Below the pieces are notes generated by a model that was not told where the DNA came from, searched no databases, and worked only from the letters and a program-made list of their open reading frames with translations. A program made the position numbers and the translations under genes. Below are positions 10,360 to 22,826 of a stretch of DNA of 64,000 bases, in pieces; positions within the stretch are counted from its first letter, which is position 1, and every line of letters starts with the position of its first letter. The stretch spans positions 6,800,407 to 6,864,406 of the forward strand of contig CM070623.1 in the NCBI GenBank assembly GCA_036346255.1, in the 5' to 3' direction. This DNA comes from Ampelocalamus luodianensis (Eukaryota > Streptophyta > Magnoliopsida > Poales > Poaceae).

Positions 10360-12307
10360 TGTTGGACCGAAAAGGCGACTAGAGGGGGGGTGAATAGGAG
10401 CACGATCTCTTTTTCTCCCAAATTCAATTCAATACGAATCTCACTCCAATAGCTATGAAAGCTATGAAGATCAATCAATCATGCACAGCGGAAGACTTGT
10501 ATTGAATCAACTCAAAATCCCGTAGTAAAATCAACACAAAAGCAAAACACGAAGACACTGGCGGTCTGACCTCTCACGGGGGCGGTCAGACCGGTCGGTC
10601 TAGCGGTCAGACCGATCAAGCGGTCGGGCCGATTTCTCGGCGATCGGACGGTCACGGTCCGATTAACAGAGAAAACAGCCCGACAAACCGAAACGCAAAT
10701 TGATCAAACTTTTGATTCGTGCGACCAAACTTCGTGAAATTTGACACACACCTACCTAAGTATGTCAGGAAACTATTCCAAGCAACGATCGTGATAATTC
10801 TTGCGAAGATTCTGACCTTTTACAGTTTGAGCGAAGTTAGGTCAAAAACCGAGTCAAAACGAAAATATGATCTTGAGACTTGCTCGTGGGTGATTGATGA
10901 TATTGATGATCCTAGATGTATTCCCACACGTCACAGCAAGCTAGATCACGTCCAGAAACTAAGCAAAAACTCGCGGATCAAAGAAAGTCTCAAATCATCA
11001 AAAAGAGAGAAAGAAAACAATTGACCTCATCTTGAAGAAACTTTCTTTGGATTGATTTGATATGGTATTGGTTTACAGCCACTCCATCAATGGATGACAA
11101 ATACTCAATACATGAGCACGAAATCCAATCCAACTCTCTAGAACCCTAACCTCCTCTCCTCCTCTCCCTAAGCAAATTAGGGTTTCTAAACAATGAAACG
11201 TCGAAAGGTCGGGGGAAAGGTGCAGCCACCTCCCTCCTCTATTTATAGTGGAGGCTTAGGGTTTCTAATAGAGTCTCCCTAATGGGCTCCCGTTAAGGCC
11301 CAAAACAAACGGGTGACACAAGCACGCCTTTTAAAGCGCCGTGTCCAAATTGTGCGAAGTACTCGCTTGCTCCGCCACGTGTAGGTTGATCCAACGGCTC
11401 TCATCATGTCGACAAGTCTCTCCCATCCGGCTCCCACCGAAACCACCATGGCACTTGCACCGACCCCCGCGCCGCTTGATTCAACCAGTCGCACCGAACT
11501 GCCCGTTCGGTCACCTTTGTCCATCTTGCACCATACTTGAGTCCAATGACTTCACGGTATCGCCGATCATTTTGAACCTCGGCTCTCAAGCCTAGTCCCG
11601 ATCATCCTCGCGTGACCGTCGTTGACCACCAAGCAACCTGCACAACAATAGACAAGAAAATCGAAATCGGGAACAAGTTCTTCACAACTTGACCCACGTT
11701 AGTCAAAACATGCATCATGCAACACATATGACATGAAACCCATGAACTTGACCTAATCAGCAACCATCGCCACCACACGGGCTGACGACGTAAGTGAAAA
11801 CCGGTCAGACCGCCAGCCTTGGCCGGTCTGACCGCCACCGCCGGTCTGACCGCCAACAGAAGGCCGGTCAGACCGCCACCAAAGGACTTAGCCAAAATTT
11901 CAACACTGAAATCCGCAACCTCTCTGGAAATTTAAAACGAATAGAACTTTTGACTGGAGGCTCCAAAAATTATGAGACCAAGTGCAGCAGAATCTCCTCA
12001 CTTGCCTACACACTCTATTTTTGGCCCAGCCTCAAACTCCAATGCCACTCAACTTGCCGGTCCGACCGGTCATCAGACGCCGGTCAGACCGCTACCAAAT
12101 CGGTCGGACCGCCAGCCTGGCCGGTCAGACCGCCAGACCAAAACACCCGAGGCATGGGCGGTCTGACCGCCACCAAGGCCGATCAGACCGCTTGAGACCT
12201 GACAGAATCTGAACTTTGCCGAAAACTCGTGTTTCCGCAAACCTTCAACGTCATTGCCAATTGTCACATTATCCTAAGATCATGAGCATATCCCCATGAT
12301 ATCCACA
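10360..12307 (-). repeat. 3' LTR of the Sirevirus-like element
   Basis: 1948 bp, begins TGTTGGACCGAAAAGG and ends ATATCCACA on the plus strand. Nearly the same unique sequence as the LTR at 24069-25950, but with a richer and better preserved CGGTCAGACCG array. Confidence 0.92.
11802..12192. repeat. CGGTCAGACCG palindromic motif array
   Basis: The 11-mer dyad CGGTC-A/T-GACCG occurs exactly seven times here (near 11802, 11823, 11841, 11864, 12078, 12120 and 12160), with variants between. Two further exact copies lie near 10583 and 10604. Each is self-complementary around the central base. The array surrounds the presumed U3 region of the LTR, consistent with a transcription-factor or silencing target, which is inference. 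Confidence 0.75.
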
Positions 12308-12318
12308 ATCTCCCCCTT
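12308..12318 (-). other. Polypurine tract of the Sirevirus-like element
   Basis: The minus strand reads AAGGGGGAGAT immediately before the 3' LTR start TGTGGATATC. This would prime plus-strand DNA synthesis. Similar tracts recur upstream at about 12650, 12696, 12751, 18012 and 18613. Confidence 0.8.
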
Positions 12319-13172
12319 GATGAACACATTGGCAATTCCCCACAAATGCAAGTTTTGAAGTTTGAAAAGTAAAAAACTCAACATTTTCGCGCAAAGGCAC
12401 AACTTGGTCCAAATGCAAGAGAAAGCAATGGAAATGACCAAGCTGGCTTCAGAATAGCATCGGCAAGTGAGATAAGGCAAAAAGAAAGCAAGAAAGCTTC
12501 AATTTCCAAAGAAAAGTCAAAAATCTCACTTAAGGTCCATATGAAAGAACAATTGTTCGAAATGACCTTTGATCATGGTGAGGCTCAAGAATTGCAATTC
12601 AAGTTCAGAAAGAGCAATAAGACCATAAGAATGCAAATAAGAAACTCCCCCTCACTATGATCCCCAAATTTCAGAAAATTTCAAATTCTCCAATTTTCTC
12701 CCCCTTTTTAACACTTTTAAAACTTCTCCCCTTTACACATCTTGAAACATCTTCTCCCCCTTTGACAATGGAGTCATCAAGGAATCACGCCTTCCTCTCG
12801 TCCAGAGATAACAAATGCAGAATGCGGAAAAAGCATAAAAAGGAGCATGCATGAAATGCAATGGAGTGGCTTCATATTTTTGTATTTTTCAATTTTGATT
12901 TCAAGAAGCTTTGGAGATTACCCAAAAGAACAAGCTAGCATTTCTAAAATTGCACAAACAACATATCAGCCTGAAAGCGCTAGCAAGATCATGATAAAAC
13001 ATATATAACAAAGCTAAAGCAAGAAAGCTCAATATAAAGCAAGAAATTTTAGCATTTTAAGCAAAGCTTCAAATCTAGCAAGTTCATCAACAGAGATCCT
13101 AAAATGATACTGGCCATGTCAAAATATCAATGTGAGATCAAGACGCTAACAAAGACCACATTAAGAGACAAA
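12319..13172 (-). other. 3' untranslated region of the Sirevirus-like element, distal part
   Basis: Non-coding, A-rich on the plus strand, with several CTCCCCCT boxes (polypurine tracts in sense). It ends at solo LTR B; the 5 bases 13168-13172 (ACAAA) are the left copy of B's target duplication. The region resumes at 17755. Confidence 0.7.
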
Positions 13173-16100
13173 TGTGGGGACCCCGGGGTTATCTCCTTAA
13201 GACCGAGACTAATCAAGGTCTTAGGGACATAACTCGGGATCTCCGGTAAATGGATTCCAACTTAACTCAGTCTCAGTGAGAGGCTCAACTCAAATCTAGA
13301 GCCCCGACGATCATGCGCGCTGCTCCTCTGCGAGCACTACATGATTGCCGGTTCTCCAATAAGTCAAGCACGACACTTAGCAAGTTAAATGGGAATCCAA
13401 GAACAGCGAGTATGTCCTATATTGGCTCCCAAGATCAGTGACCAATATAATCATACCCTCATTACAACGTTGGTCACACCCATACAACCATCATCAATAA
13501 ATAGTACAAAAGTTACAACACAGTTCTAAGTGTACAATTACATAAGGGCCGATCGGCCAAATTTAACAAGTTTATAGCGGAAGCGAGTAAATAAACCAAA
13601 AAGACCAACAGTGGTATGCCCACAACCCATCGGCAACCGACTGGGAGTTAGAAGATAGCATACTACTCGTCGGTGTCACCTAAATCGACACCGGCGAACT
13701 CATCAACCTCAGCATCGTCCTCACCTGTAAAAGCCAACAAACATCTGACTGAGTACCAAAGAGTACTCGCAAGTCTTACACAAATAAAAATAGTTATGCA
13801 TAAGGTCATTCAAAGGAAGGCTCATATTGGCTTAGTTTTGCGAAAGAGACACAACAATGTACAACCTACACATACTAGTTTTCCAAGTGCCATTTCAAAA
13901 ATCAGATTTGAAGTAGAAGTAAAGCATGTGAATAAGTAATGAACTAAGTAACAAATAAAACATAAAAATAACAAAGTGGCTGCCAACTTTGATACAACAA
14001 CGAGCATGAACATCCCATTCATGCTAATTACCGAGTTATAACCACAATTTTAATTTCAAGTCTAACAATAGTAACTCCCGAACTCAAGCGGTTGTCCATA
14101 ACCGTGGACACGGCTATTCGAATAGATTATACCTGCAGGGTGTACTACTTTACCCACACGACTCGACTAGCCCGTAAGCCTCCGGATAATGGCACACTTC
14201 CTTTGGTATCTTTGGTGGGGAGAATCGAGATCTGATCGTTTTGAAGAAGAAAACCCTATTGCGCTAAGTCCCCATGCGAGATGTTTCGGTCTTAGTACAA
14301 GTAGCATATAGCACTTGCTAAGGGGCTCATATGTTATATTGGAAATACCGATGTAATGAAAAGGTAATTGGTGCTCCCTTGCACACTATAGAACATTGAC
14401 ATCGATTCCTAAGGACAAATGATCAAACACAAATGCCCCTACACCACCATGAGACTTAACACAATAGAACCTTCCCCCTACTTAACCGTACAGCACCCAT
14501 ATACTGCGTATGGTAGCACGAAAGTACTTGAATCAACGACGTTACCAAAGTTCGGTCCTTAATTGTCCAGACAAGTCCAACCACATACCCAATTCTCGTG
14601 CATAAAGCACCATCACTAACCAACACTTGTCCAGACCAAAAACTCATTTAAAATGATAAAATTTAACTTGTAAAACAGGTACGAAGATCTGAAACAAAAG
14701 TATATAATGAGGGTCGTGTTTATCCCATAGTTGTCGGGTTATTCCCGACAACCAACTACCGGTTCTAGACTTGCATGGCTAAGCAAACTCGAACAATATA
14801 ACTTCACACCTCCTATCATAACATTTCAGCAATGGAATAATTCATGGATAGCCACAATGACAACATAATAGGATGTGTCTAACTATTCATCACAAAAATA
14901 GCGACATTATCAAAATAGCATGCAAGCAATTATCATTGCATCTATCCTAACAAAATTGGGATCAAATATGATGCAAAAAGAAAGTTCAAAGGATGCTTGC
15001 CTTGCAGGTAGCTAAGTTGTTCGCTCTCGCCATGAGTAGTCGATATCAATAAGCTCGGTATCTAGATAATTATAACATCAAATAAATACCGAGAAAACAG
15101 CTCAAAAAGCAAAATGCTCAAAAATGCATGATTTTTCTACAGCAGTTAGGTCATGATTTTAGATGGATTTAGGTAAAAGAATTATTCCATTTGGAGTTAT
15201 GAATTGGAAGTTATGCCATTTTGAATTTCAGGTTTCGTTATGCCCGTTTTGAGTAATTTAATTATGAAGTGAAAAATTGTAGGGCAGTGGTGGGGTAAAG
15301 GATTGCGCAGGTAAATAGGTAATATTAATACAAGTTCAAAATAGTTGAGTTTGTCCCACTTGGAGTTATTAAGATTTAGTTATTGATTATCAAAGTTATC
15401 AGCCTTTTATAGTAGGACCATAACTAAGTTTAATGATCATATTTCCTTAGCATAGTTTCTGTGACAAAGGTAGGAGGGAGATCATTTTTAGAAATTAGTA
15501 TACTGGAAAGGAAAATTATCAAAGTTGGATTCACTGTTTTTGGAGTTACCAATATTTACTTATGCATTTTTAAAGGTTTCAGTCTATTTTTCTATTGTAA
15601 GTATAACGGTTCAAATGAGTTAACCTCCAATTAATCCTCTCTGCTGCAGAGACAAGTTTGAAACTATTTTTCATATTAAGTTCATTGAAAAAGTGAATTT
15701 CCAGAAGTGGATTCATTAAATTTAGAGTTGATATGAATTAGATATGTATTTCTAAAGTTATCATCAATTTTTAAGAGTATCAATAATCAGATTCTGAAAT
15801 TTCTAAATCATCTAATACTTTTTCCACCGAAGGCTAGCCTAACATGATCAAGGCGTGCGGGCCAGTCAAGGTTTGACCCACCACACCCAACCCTAGCTCG
15901 GCGAAACTTAGAGGAAGGCGTATTCTCCAAAAATACGTTTCGATTCTCGAACGCAGAGACCCATTTTTGAACTACGGATTATACATGTTCTACTAAGGAA
16001 AGCGTGGCGAAAGTTGCGCATTCACTTAACAGTACAAAAGGCCCACAGGTCGGTGACTCACTTAGTTACTAAACCAGTACTTAACAACTAACAACGTCAT

Positions 16101-17749
16101 TACGCTTAATTGCTACAGTGTTTGCCGGACGGCTCCGACAACAGCGGCGCCGACCGTGCTTGCCTGGCGGCTTGCCGGCGTTTCCGGCCACGGGGCTTCG
16201 GCGAAAAGCATGGATGAGACCCCTGGACTATCGCGCACCCAGGGCTGGCAGTGGTGGCGGTTGAAGTGGTTCCTACCGGCGGCTAGCCGGAGATGGGCGG
16301 CGACACCCCTGCATTACAAGTGCATGCGATAAAGACGGCATGCAAACGAGCTAACTATGCGCGCTTAAGCTATAAGGATGGTCGTTGAAGCTCACCAGAG
16401 TGACGGAGTGAAGAGATGATGGCCGGAGGTGGTTGGTCGACGCTTGAGATCCACGCGGTGATGAGCCGCAACGAGAGGGCCGCCCGGAGAGGGAGGCAGA
16501 GGTGAGTGGTCGCAATGACTCGGTGGAGTCCGAGATGGTGTATGGGCAAGGAACCGGTTAGAGGCTTACCAATCGGAGTTAAACACGGAACAAAACCGCG
16601 CCGACAAGGCAAACTCCCGATCTGGGAACCTGTGAAACATCACCCAAATTGATTGAGGAAGTATTTAAGATACTCTAAGGCACATCGTGACGCGCGAAAC
16701 CGAGGGTGATACTCATCGAAAAAGGAAAACACGACCGGGTGTCCTCGGGCGCTCGAGCTCCACGGCACAGCCACGGTCCCGAGCTACAAGGAACACCAGT
16801 AGCTCACATGAGCAAAAATGGAGAGTATAATGAGCATAGAGTCGAGATCGGTGATCCGTGATGCTTACGAATCGGAGGGGAGCTCGCCTCCTTCTCTCCC
16901 ACACCGGAAGAGAAGTGAGCAAGAATGGGAAGGGAGAGGGTCTTAAGGTCGGCCGAGCGACGGGTGGTTGCGGTGTGCGAGGGGAAGCTCGAGGATAGGC
17001 CAACGGGCGCGGTGACGGGATGGCGGCCTGGCGCGAGCAGGCATCGCCGGCCGCGTGGCGAAACCAATCTGCGGGGCGCCAGCGGGAGGTTAGAGGTGAA
17101 GCCGACAGGCGGGCCCGGCATGGAAGTGACTCCAAGTGCGAATAGAATCGGTGCGACGTGGCTCAACGTGGGTACTTCGATCATTATCTAACGGCTGAGG
17201 CTCGGTGCGTTTAGGTGGTTGGGTCAGACCGTGCCTAAGTCAGACTCGAGTCCGATGAATAGTACTTAAGCCAGGTTTAGGTTTAGGGTTTGACTGAGTT
17301 TTGAATTCTAGTTTCTAGTTTGACCAGAGTCTTATAATTAGAAATAAATTTCATAAAATCATGAAATAATTTGTGGGGGTTCCTGGAAAGATATAGTTCC
17401 TATAAAAATTATGAAACCCTACTGTTCATAATATATTTTGTGATATTTAAATTCAAACTTAATGTATGTCTATGAACGTTGTTTGAATTTTAATTAGGTT
17501 CAAACTAGTTCCAAAAATTCCGGAAAAATTATATTTATTCACAATAATTAATGTAGTATTTGAATAAATTGTTTCCAGACGATGATCAACACTTTTTATT
17601 ACTGATTTGAATTGAAATTCAAACTTTGAAGGGTATGTTCATGTTTTTGACAGATTTTCCAAGTGCAATATATTATGAAATAATTTGAATTTGATAATGC
17701 ATGTTAGTGAGATGCATTATAATCCATTTTAATAGTTGGGGCTGTGACA
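13173..17749 (-). mobile_element. Solo gypsy LTR B nested in the Sirevirus 3' UTR
   Basis: 4577 bp, TGTGGGGACCCC...GGCTGTGACA on the plus strand, flanked by a perfect duplication ACAAA (13168-13172 and 17750-17754). There is no internal domain, so it is a solo LTR left by LTR-LTR recombination. Sense orientation is minus, judged from element A. It shares with A, C, D and E the palindrome CTATTCGAATAG (14114-14125), a hairpin (13751-13768) and the exon-like blocks. Confidence 0.92.
13663..15061 (-). other. LTR-internal two-exon acidic reading frame, copy B
   Basis: Exon 15061-15001 (61 nt, two bases short of the 63 in C, D and E) ends at donor CAAG then GCAAGC. Exon 13724-13663 (62 nt) follows acceptor TTTTACAG and ends FAGVDLGDTDE-stop. 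The 62-nt length and phase equal those of copy D. The short first exon suggests a frame lesion in this copy. Confidence 0.45.
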
Positions 17750-17754
17750 ACAAA

Positions 17755-18619
17755 CAGGTCCTGAATTGAATCATTTTGCTCAAATTGTCTCAAACGCCCA
17801 TTTTTCAATAGTTTTTCATTTTCAATGAATATTGAAGTTGATTAAAGGTATATCTTAGTGAAGAAGATCCTGGACTAGGAGTCATCCACAAACTCTTCCT
17901 AAGCTTCTACCAATTTTGATAATTCATTATCTTATCCATGTGCTAGATCTCAAGCCTTGCCGCGACCATCTTAAGCACAAAAAGCTTAAAAGAATGGTCT
18001 AGGTCATCCAAAACTCCCCCTGAGTTCATGCCTAGTGCAATGACAAGCCGTCTCGTGAGAAAGAATTGGTGAGATCAGTTTTTTCGCACAAAAGAAACCT
18101 TTTTTTCACAAGAGCAATTTTGGATTCTTAAAAGAACAAGAACCTCAAGTAATGATCAATACTAGATTCAAGAGCTAACACAGCAATTTTGACAGGGCCA
18201 ATGTCACAAAAGGAGCACTAATTGCGCAACTAGCTAAAACATCCACAAATTGCAGTTTATTAGTTCAAGGTTTCTTAAAGTTCTGGCTCATTCAGCAAAG
18301 GCTTAGCTACACATGTGAAAGCATGATAATTCTAGCAAGTCAAAGAACTAGACATGGCATTGAGCAGAATTGAAATACTAAAGCTCAAAGGGTAATAAGC
18401 AAAGCTTCATCAATTTTAAAAGACAAGCAGAAAAGCTTATATAACAATGCATCTTTTTGGTTTTTCATATGAATGCAGTATGAAACAATGAGATGCACAA
18501 AAACTTAAAGAGCCTAAAAAGATCAAAAAGATCAAAAGAAAATATCACTAGAAGAAGGTATCAGAAAAACAGAAAAGCTCAAATGAACAAGAAACGTTCA
18601 GAACAGAGCCAACTCCCCC
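17755..18619 (-). other. 3' untranslated region of the Sirevirus-like element, proximal part
   Basis: Non-coding continuation after solo LTR B, up to the pol stop at about 18620. It contains CTCCCCCT boxes at about 18012 and 18613 (polypurine tracts in sense). Confidence 0.65.
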
Positions 18620-19222
18620 TCAAACCAAACCGTAGGGATAAATTACCCCTAACTCACTTCTCAAGGTTGCAAACCTAGTTGGATCTAAAGGCTTGGTGAG
18701 GATATCAGCCAACTGAGCCTCGGACTCCACGAAATGCAGGACAATATCACCCTTCTCGACATGATCTCTAAGAAAGTGATAGCGAATGTCTATGTGCTTG
18801 GTCCTAGAGTGTTGCACTGGGTTTTTAGCAATGTTAATCGCAGAAGTGTTATCACAGAAAAGAGGAACACTATCAAAAGCCAACCCAAAATCCTTAAGAG
18901 TGGACACCATCCACAAAATCGACTACAAACAACTAGCAAAGACTACATATTCAACAAAGATGGATTGTGCAATGTAAGACTGCTTCCTAGAAGACCAAGA
19001 GACAAGAGAAGTGCCTAGAAAGTGACAAGTGCCTGAGGTACTCTTCCTATCTAGCCGACAGCCCGCAAAATCAGAATCAGAAAACCCCCGAATGGACAAG
19101 GAAGACGAGGAGGAATACCAAATGTCATACTGGAGGGTAGAGTGTAAATACCTGAAGATGCGCTTAATGGCTTGGCGATGGGAAGTCCTCGGAGACGCCT
19201 GAAACCTCGCATGCAGGCGCAC
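18620..19222 (-). pseudogene. Copia RNase H (Sirevirus-like element)
   Basis: Two minus-strand frames share the domain. The proximal one (18923-19222) has RYLHSTLQYDIWYSSSSSL and GFSDSDFAGCRLDRKSTSGT, the copia RNase H core with its first catalytic Asp. The distal one (18620-18916) has LFCDNTSAINIAKNPVQHSRTK and LADILTKPLD, the conserved end of copia pol. A frameshift near 18920 separates them. Confidence 0.9.
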
Positions 19223-20100
19223 GTGAAGTGGATGTCCGGTCTTGAGGCCGTCAGGTACAGAAGGGAGCCAATCATGCTGCGGTACTCACGTTGATCCACA
19301 ACTTCTCCTTCCTCATCTGGATCCAAAACAGTCGAAGTCGCCATGGGAGTGGCGATCGGCTTGCAGTCACCCATCTCGAAGCGCTTGAGCAGATCCTTGG
19401 TGTACTTCGTCTGATGGATGAAGATCCCTTCCTTGCATTGCTTGATTTGAAGCCCCAGAAAGTAGTTGAGTTCTCCCATCATACTCATCTCAAATTCCCT
19501 GGACATGGTCTCAAAAAAGCTGGAAACAAGAGCATGAGAAGAACCACCAAAGATAATATCATCTACATAAATCGAGCAAGCAGAAGTCATTGCCACGCCT
19601 AAGGATGAACAAGGTCTTGTCTACCTTACCCATCTCAAAATCATTCTTAAGCGAAAGGTCTTAAGTCTATCATACTGTGCTCTAGGGGCTTGCTTAAGAC
19701 CATACAAGACTTTAGATAGCTTGAAAACATGATGTGGATGCTTGGGATTCTCAAAGCACAGGGGTTGTCTAACATACACTTCCTCCTCTATAAAACCATT
19801 CAAAAGGCACTCTTAACATCCATCGATATAATCTAAAGCCCTTAGAAGCGGCGAATGCAAGCGAGAATGCGAATGGCTTCCAATCTAGCAACAGAGCAAA
19901 TGTCTCATCAAAGTCTAACCCTCAACTTGGCTAAAACCCCGAGCTACCAATCTAGCCTTGTTTCTAACCACGAACCATCCTCATTTTGTTTATTTTTGAA
20001 CACCCAATGGGTTCCTATCACATTATGACCACTAGGAGGTTCTACTAGATTCCGCACCTTATTCCTCTCAAAATTCTCTAACTCCTCATGCATGGCATTA
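19051..20100 (-). pseudogene. Copia reverse transcriptase (Sirevirus-like element)
   Basis: The frame 19621-19803 has GFIEEEVYVRQP and KLSKVLYGLKQAPRA. The frame 19051-19596 has SIYVDDIIFGG (intact YVDD active site), MSMMGELNYFLGLQI, HQTKYTKDLLKRF and YRSMIGSLLYLTASRPDI. The N-terminal RT part (about 19804-20100) is recognisable but frame-broken. The enzyme would copy element RNA to cDNA; shifts near 19600 and 19200 make this copy defective. Confidence 0.9.
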
Positions 20101-20106
20101 ACCCAA

Positions 20107-21354
20107 CTAGAATCGATAACGCATGTGATATATCACGGGTTCAAAGAAGCAACAAAATGCGAATGAGAGTAGAGACTTGATCGTGATACAGGAGCGAGTG
20201 ACTCGCTCATTAAGATTACCAATCATCTGATCCGGAGGATGATGCCTCTGAATGTGAAGTGGAGCGCCCGGGGGAGACAATATCTCCTCAACCTCCGCAG
20301 GTACTGCTGATGAAGAAGATGCAGCAGGAGCCTCAATTGGAGGTGAAGCGATCGGTGAGTTACGGAACTTGGGCAGAGCCTCAACATCAGCAGTGGAGGA
20401 CAAATATCGACCGTCATCATCTTCCTCCACAAAAATGCTTTACGTCACACTGTGTATCACCGAAATGTCGGATCTAGCTACAGGCTAGTCTCATCAAAAG
20501 TGACATTGCATGTCTCTGGACAATGTTAGTTTCAACATTAAAAACCCGAAAACCCCTCGAATGTGCAGGATAACCCAGAAATAAACCATCAAAAGTCCTT
20601 GATTCAAATTTATCTAGGTTTCCTGTCTTGAGAATGAAACACTTAGCTCCAAAAACTCGAAAATGAGAAACAGAGGGTTTTCTACCAAAACGAAGCTCAT
20701 ATGAAGTCTTGCCCAAAGAAGGTCTCAAGTAGACACGATTTGCAATATGGCAAGTCAGAAATAGCTTCGCCCAAAACCTCCTCGGTGTGCTATACTCATA
20801 TAGCATTGTCCTAGCCATCTCGACTAAGGTTCTGTTCTTCCTTTCCACAACGCCATTCTCGTTGAGGGCGTGTGGAGAAGAGAATCGATGCTCAATTCGC
20901 CAAAGACAAAAAGAGGCAAGCGAGGCATTCTTGAACTCCGTGCCATTATCACCTGCGGATCGCTCTCAAGGCACCGGAAAATTCAGAAGCCAAACGAAGA
21001 ACAAGATCACGATAATGACCAAAAGCTTCATCCTTCGAAGCAAGAAAGAACACCAAAGTGTATCTCGAAAAATCATCAACTATGACAAGAATGTACCACT
21101 TGCCACCAATTGACCAACAGTATCCATATGAAGCAACTGTCCCGGTCCGTCAGTCATGACCAAAGTCACTGAAGGGTGTGAGGCGGCAACTTGCTTCTCA
21201 TGCCTACAGGGCGCACATACAGCATCCTTGACGGCTTTGAGTTTGGGCAAACCTCTCATGAGATCAAGGTTGCTAACTCGCGTCGATGATCAAAACCAAT
21301 GTGCCCCAAACGTCGGTGCCAAAGCCGAACTCGTAAGAAGGAGTAAACAAACAT
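20107..21354 (-). pseudogene. Copia integrase and integrase-RT linker (Sirevirus-like element)
   Basis: Minus-strand fragments give the zinc-binding domain (RGLPKLKAVKDAVCAPC with upstream His at about 21290-21320), the core, and the conserved C-terminal part (20474-20848): ERKNRTLVEMARTML, FWAKLFLTCHIANRV, TSYELRFGRKP, FRVFGAKCFIL and FDGLFLGYP. The linker (20107-20430) ends HIQRHHPPDQMIGNLNERVT, typical before copia RT. Integrase would insert the cDNA. Several shifts break the frame. Confidence 0.85.
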
Positions 21355-21878
21355 TTAAGAGAACCAAAGAAGAGATTCGGAAAAATCAGCTCCAAAGATC
21401 CTAGCAACTCTATAAATCCCAAAAACGAGCTCACCAATGAGAATCAAGCACCCGACAAGCATTTTTCTTAAATATAGTCTCATAACCATCGTCAAGAAGT
21501 CGTGAGACGAGAGTAAGTTAAACCTAAGCTTGTCCACAAGGGCGCGTCCTTTAGGATGAAATTGTCGTTCACCCCGATTGTTCTTGTTCCTTCAATCCGC
21601 CCTTGAGTATTGTCTCCAAAAGTGATGAGAACATCACCTATCGACCGCGTGAAGGAAGTGAACCATTTTGAGTCTCGGTCATGTGGCGTGAACATCCGAG
21701 TCGGCGAACCACGTGTCCTTCCGCGGCGATCACGAAAATCAAGGCACAGAAGAGCGATGTGTCTCAATCTCAAGTTAGTTAAACATGACTTGGGAACCCG
21801 ATCTTGAGACACATGTCTGCAGTAGTATGCAAAGCGTAGTGCTATCCTTGATTCTATTTGAAATTCTGTTGTGAGCAA
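21355..21878 (-). pseudogene. Copia protease region (Sirevirus-like element)
   Basis: Minus-strand frames show DSKWFTSFTRSIGDVLITF, RIEGTRTIGV and LRFNLLS, the sequence that follows the catalytic aspartate in copia proteases. The expected W-x-x-D-S-G segment is scrambled by frameshifts at about 21700-21780. It lies between the second gag zinc knuckle and integrase, as expected. Confidence 0.7.
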
Positions 21879-22810
21879 TGATTACTCTAACATGAGAGTT
21901 ATCCTGTCTAGAAGCATGAGCATGATTAGCATGTGAAATAAATCCTAGACCAGGTTTCTTCCTTTCTAAATTACCATGTCTCACAAAAGCTCTAGGTTGA
22001 TTAGATGACATTCTAGCAAGATTTTTCTTAGCATTTTTCAACCTACGCCAACAGAACTCAACCAAATGCCCATCCTTCTTGCAATAGGTGCAATGGTATT
22101 TGGTACCACTGGGAGAAGCACCTTTTGGCTGAACAGAAGGTTGGGCAAAACCTGCAGATTTGAAAGTGATCTTTGCAGGTTGGGTATCAAATTCAACTAA
22201 GCCATTTTTCAAGATTTGAATACCATTAGATTTATCCTCGGCAAAGTTGTATCCTAATCCCTGCTTCTTATAAGGAGTTTTTGACTTGTCAAGAATCATG
22301 TTTAGCTATTTCTTACCTTTAGAAAATCTTTCTAATGTGTCATTAAGGTAAGCAGATTCTTTTCTAAGGTTAACACATGAATCACAAGTTTTAGCGTTAA
22401 ACCTCTCCTTATAAAGAGCAACTTCAAGCTTAAGAGCTTCACATGAAGCACAAGTAGCGAATTATCTTCGCCTTAAGCTTGGCATATTTAGCTCTAGCTG
22501 CTTCTACAACATCATGTACTTCACGTTCACGTTCTAAGCAGACAGAGCAAGAGCTAGATTCAACCACATCAGAAACAACCAACTTGTTAGACTCTAAGCA
22601 TTTTTCGCAAGGAGCAGATTTAACTTCAATTAGCTCAGTTCTAGCATTTTCAAGTTGTTGTAAAGCAATATCATGAGTAGATTGCAATTTAGCAAATTCA
22701 GAATGTAAAGCATAGCAGGATGAACATTCATCAGATTCAAGACTCTTAGCATTCACAAGTTCTAATGTGAGTTTCTTTACTTGTGACTCTAATTCCTCAT
22801 TCTTAGTCAT
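21775..22810 (-). pseudogene. Distal gag: coiled-coil stretch and second zinc knuckle (Sirevirus-like element)
   Basis: The frame 22439-22810 starts MTKNEELESQVKKLTLELV and is a Glu/Lys/Leu-rich, coiled-coil-like stretch with paired Cys (SSCY, EKCLES, SVCLERE). The frame 21775-22299 carries a CCHC knuckle HCTYCKKDGHLVEFCWRR. Long gag with coiled coil and two knuckles is a feature of Sirevirus-type copia elements. A stop or shift near 22300-22440 separates the frames. Confidence 0.8.
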
Positions 22811-22826
22811 GATGAACTTTAAAGCT

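Noticed and set aside
11279..11895. Frames repeated in both Sirevirus LTRs (for example 11279-11524 and 24949-25230)
   Set aside because: Shared only because the LTRs are duplicates; no domain and no codon bias.
10500..12300. CGGTCAGACCG motifs as a tandem satellite
   Set aside because: Spacing is irregular and the motifs occur only within the LTRs, so they are interspersed LTR motifs rather than a satellite.
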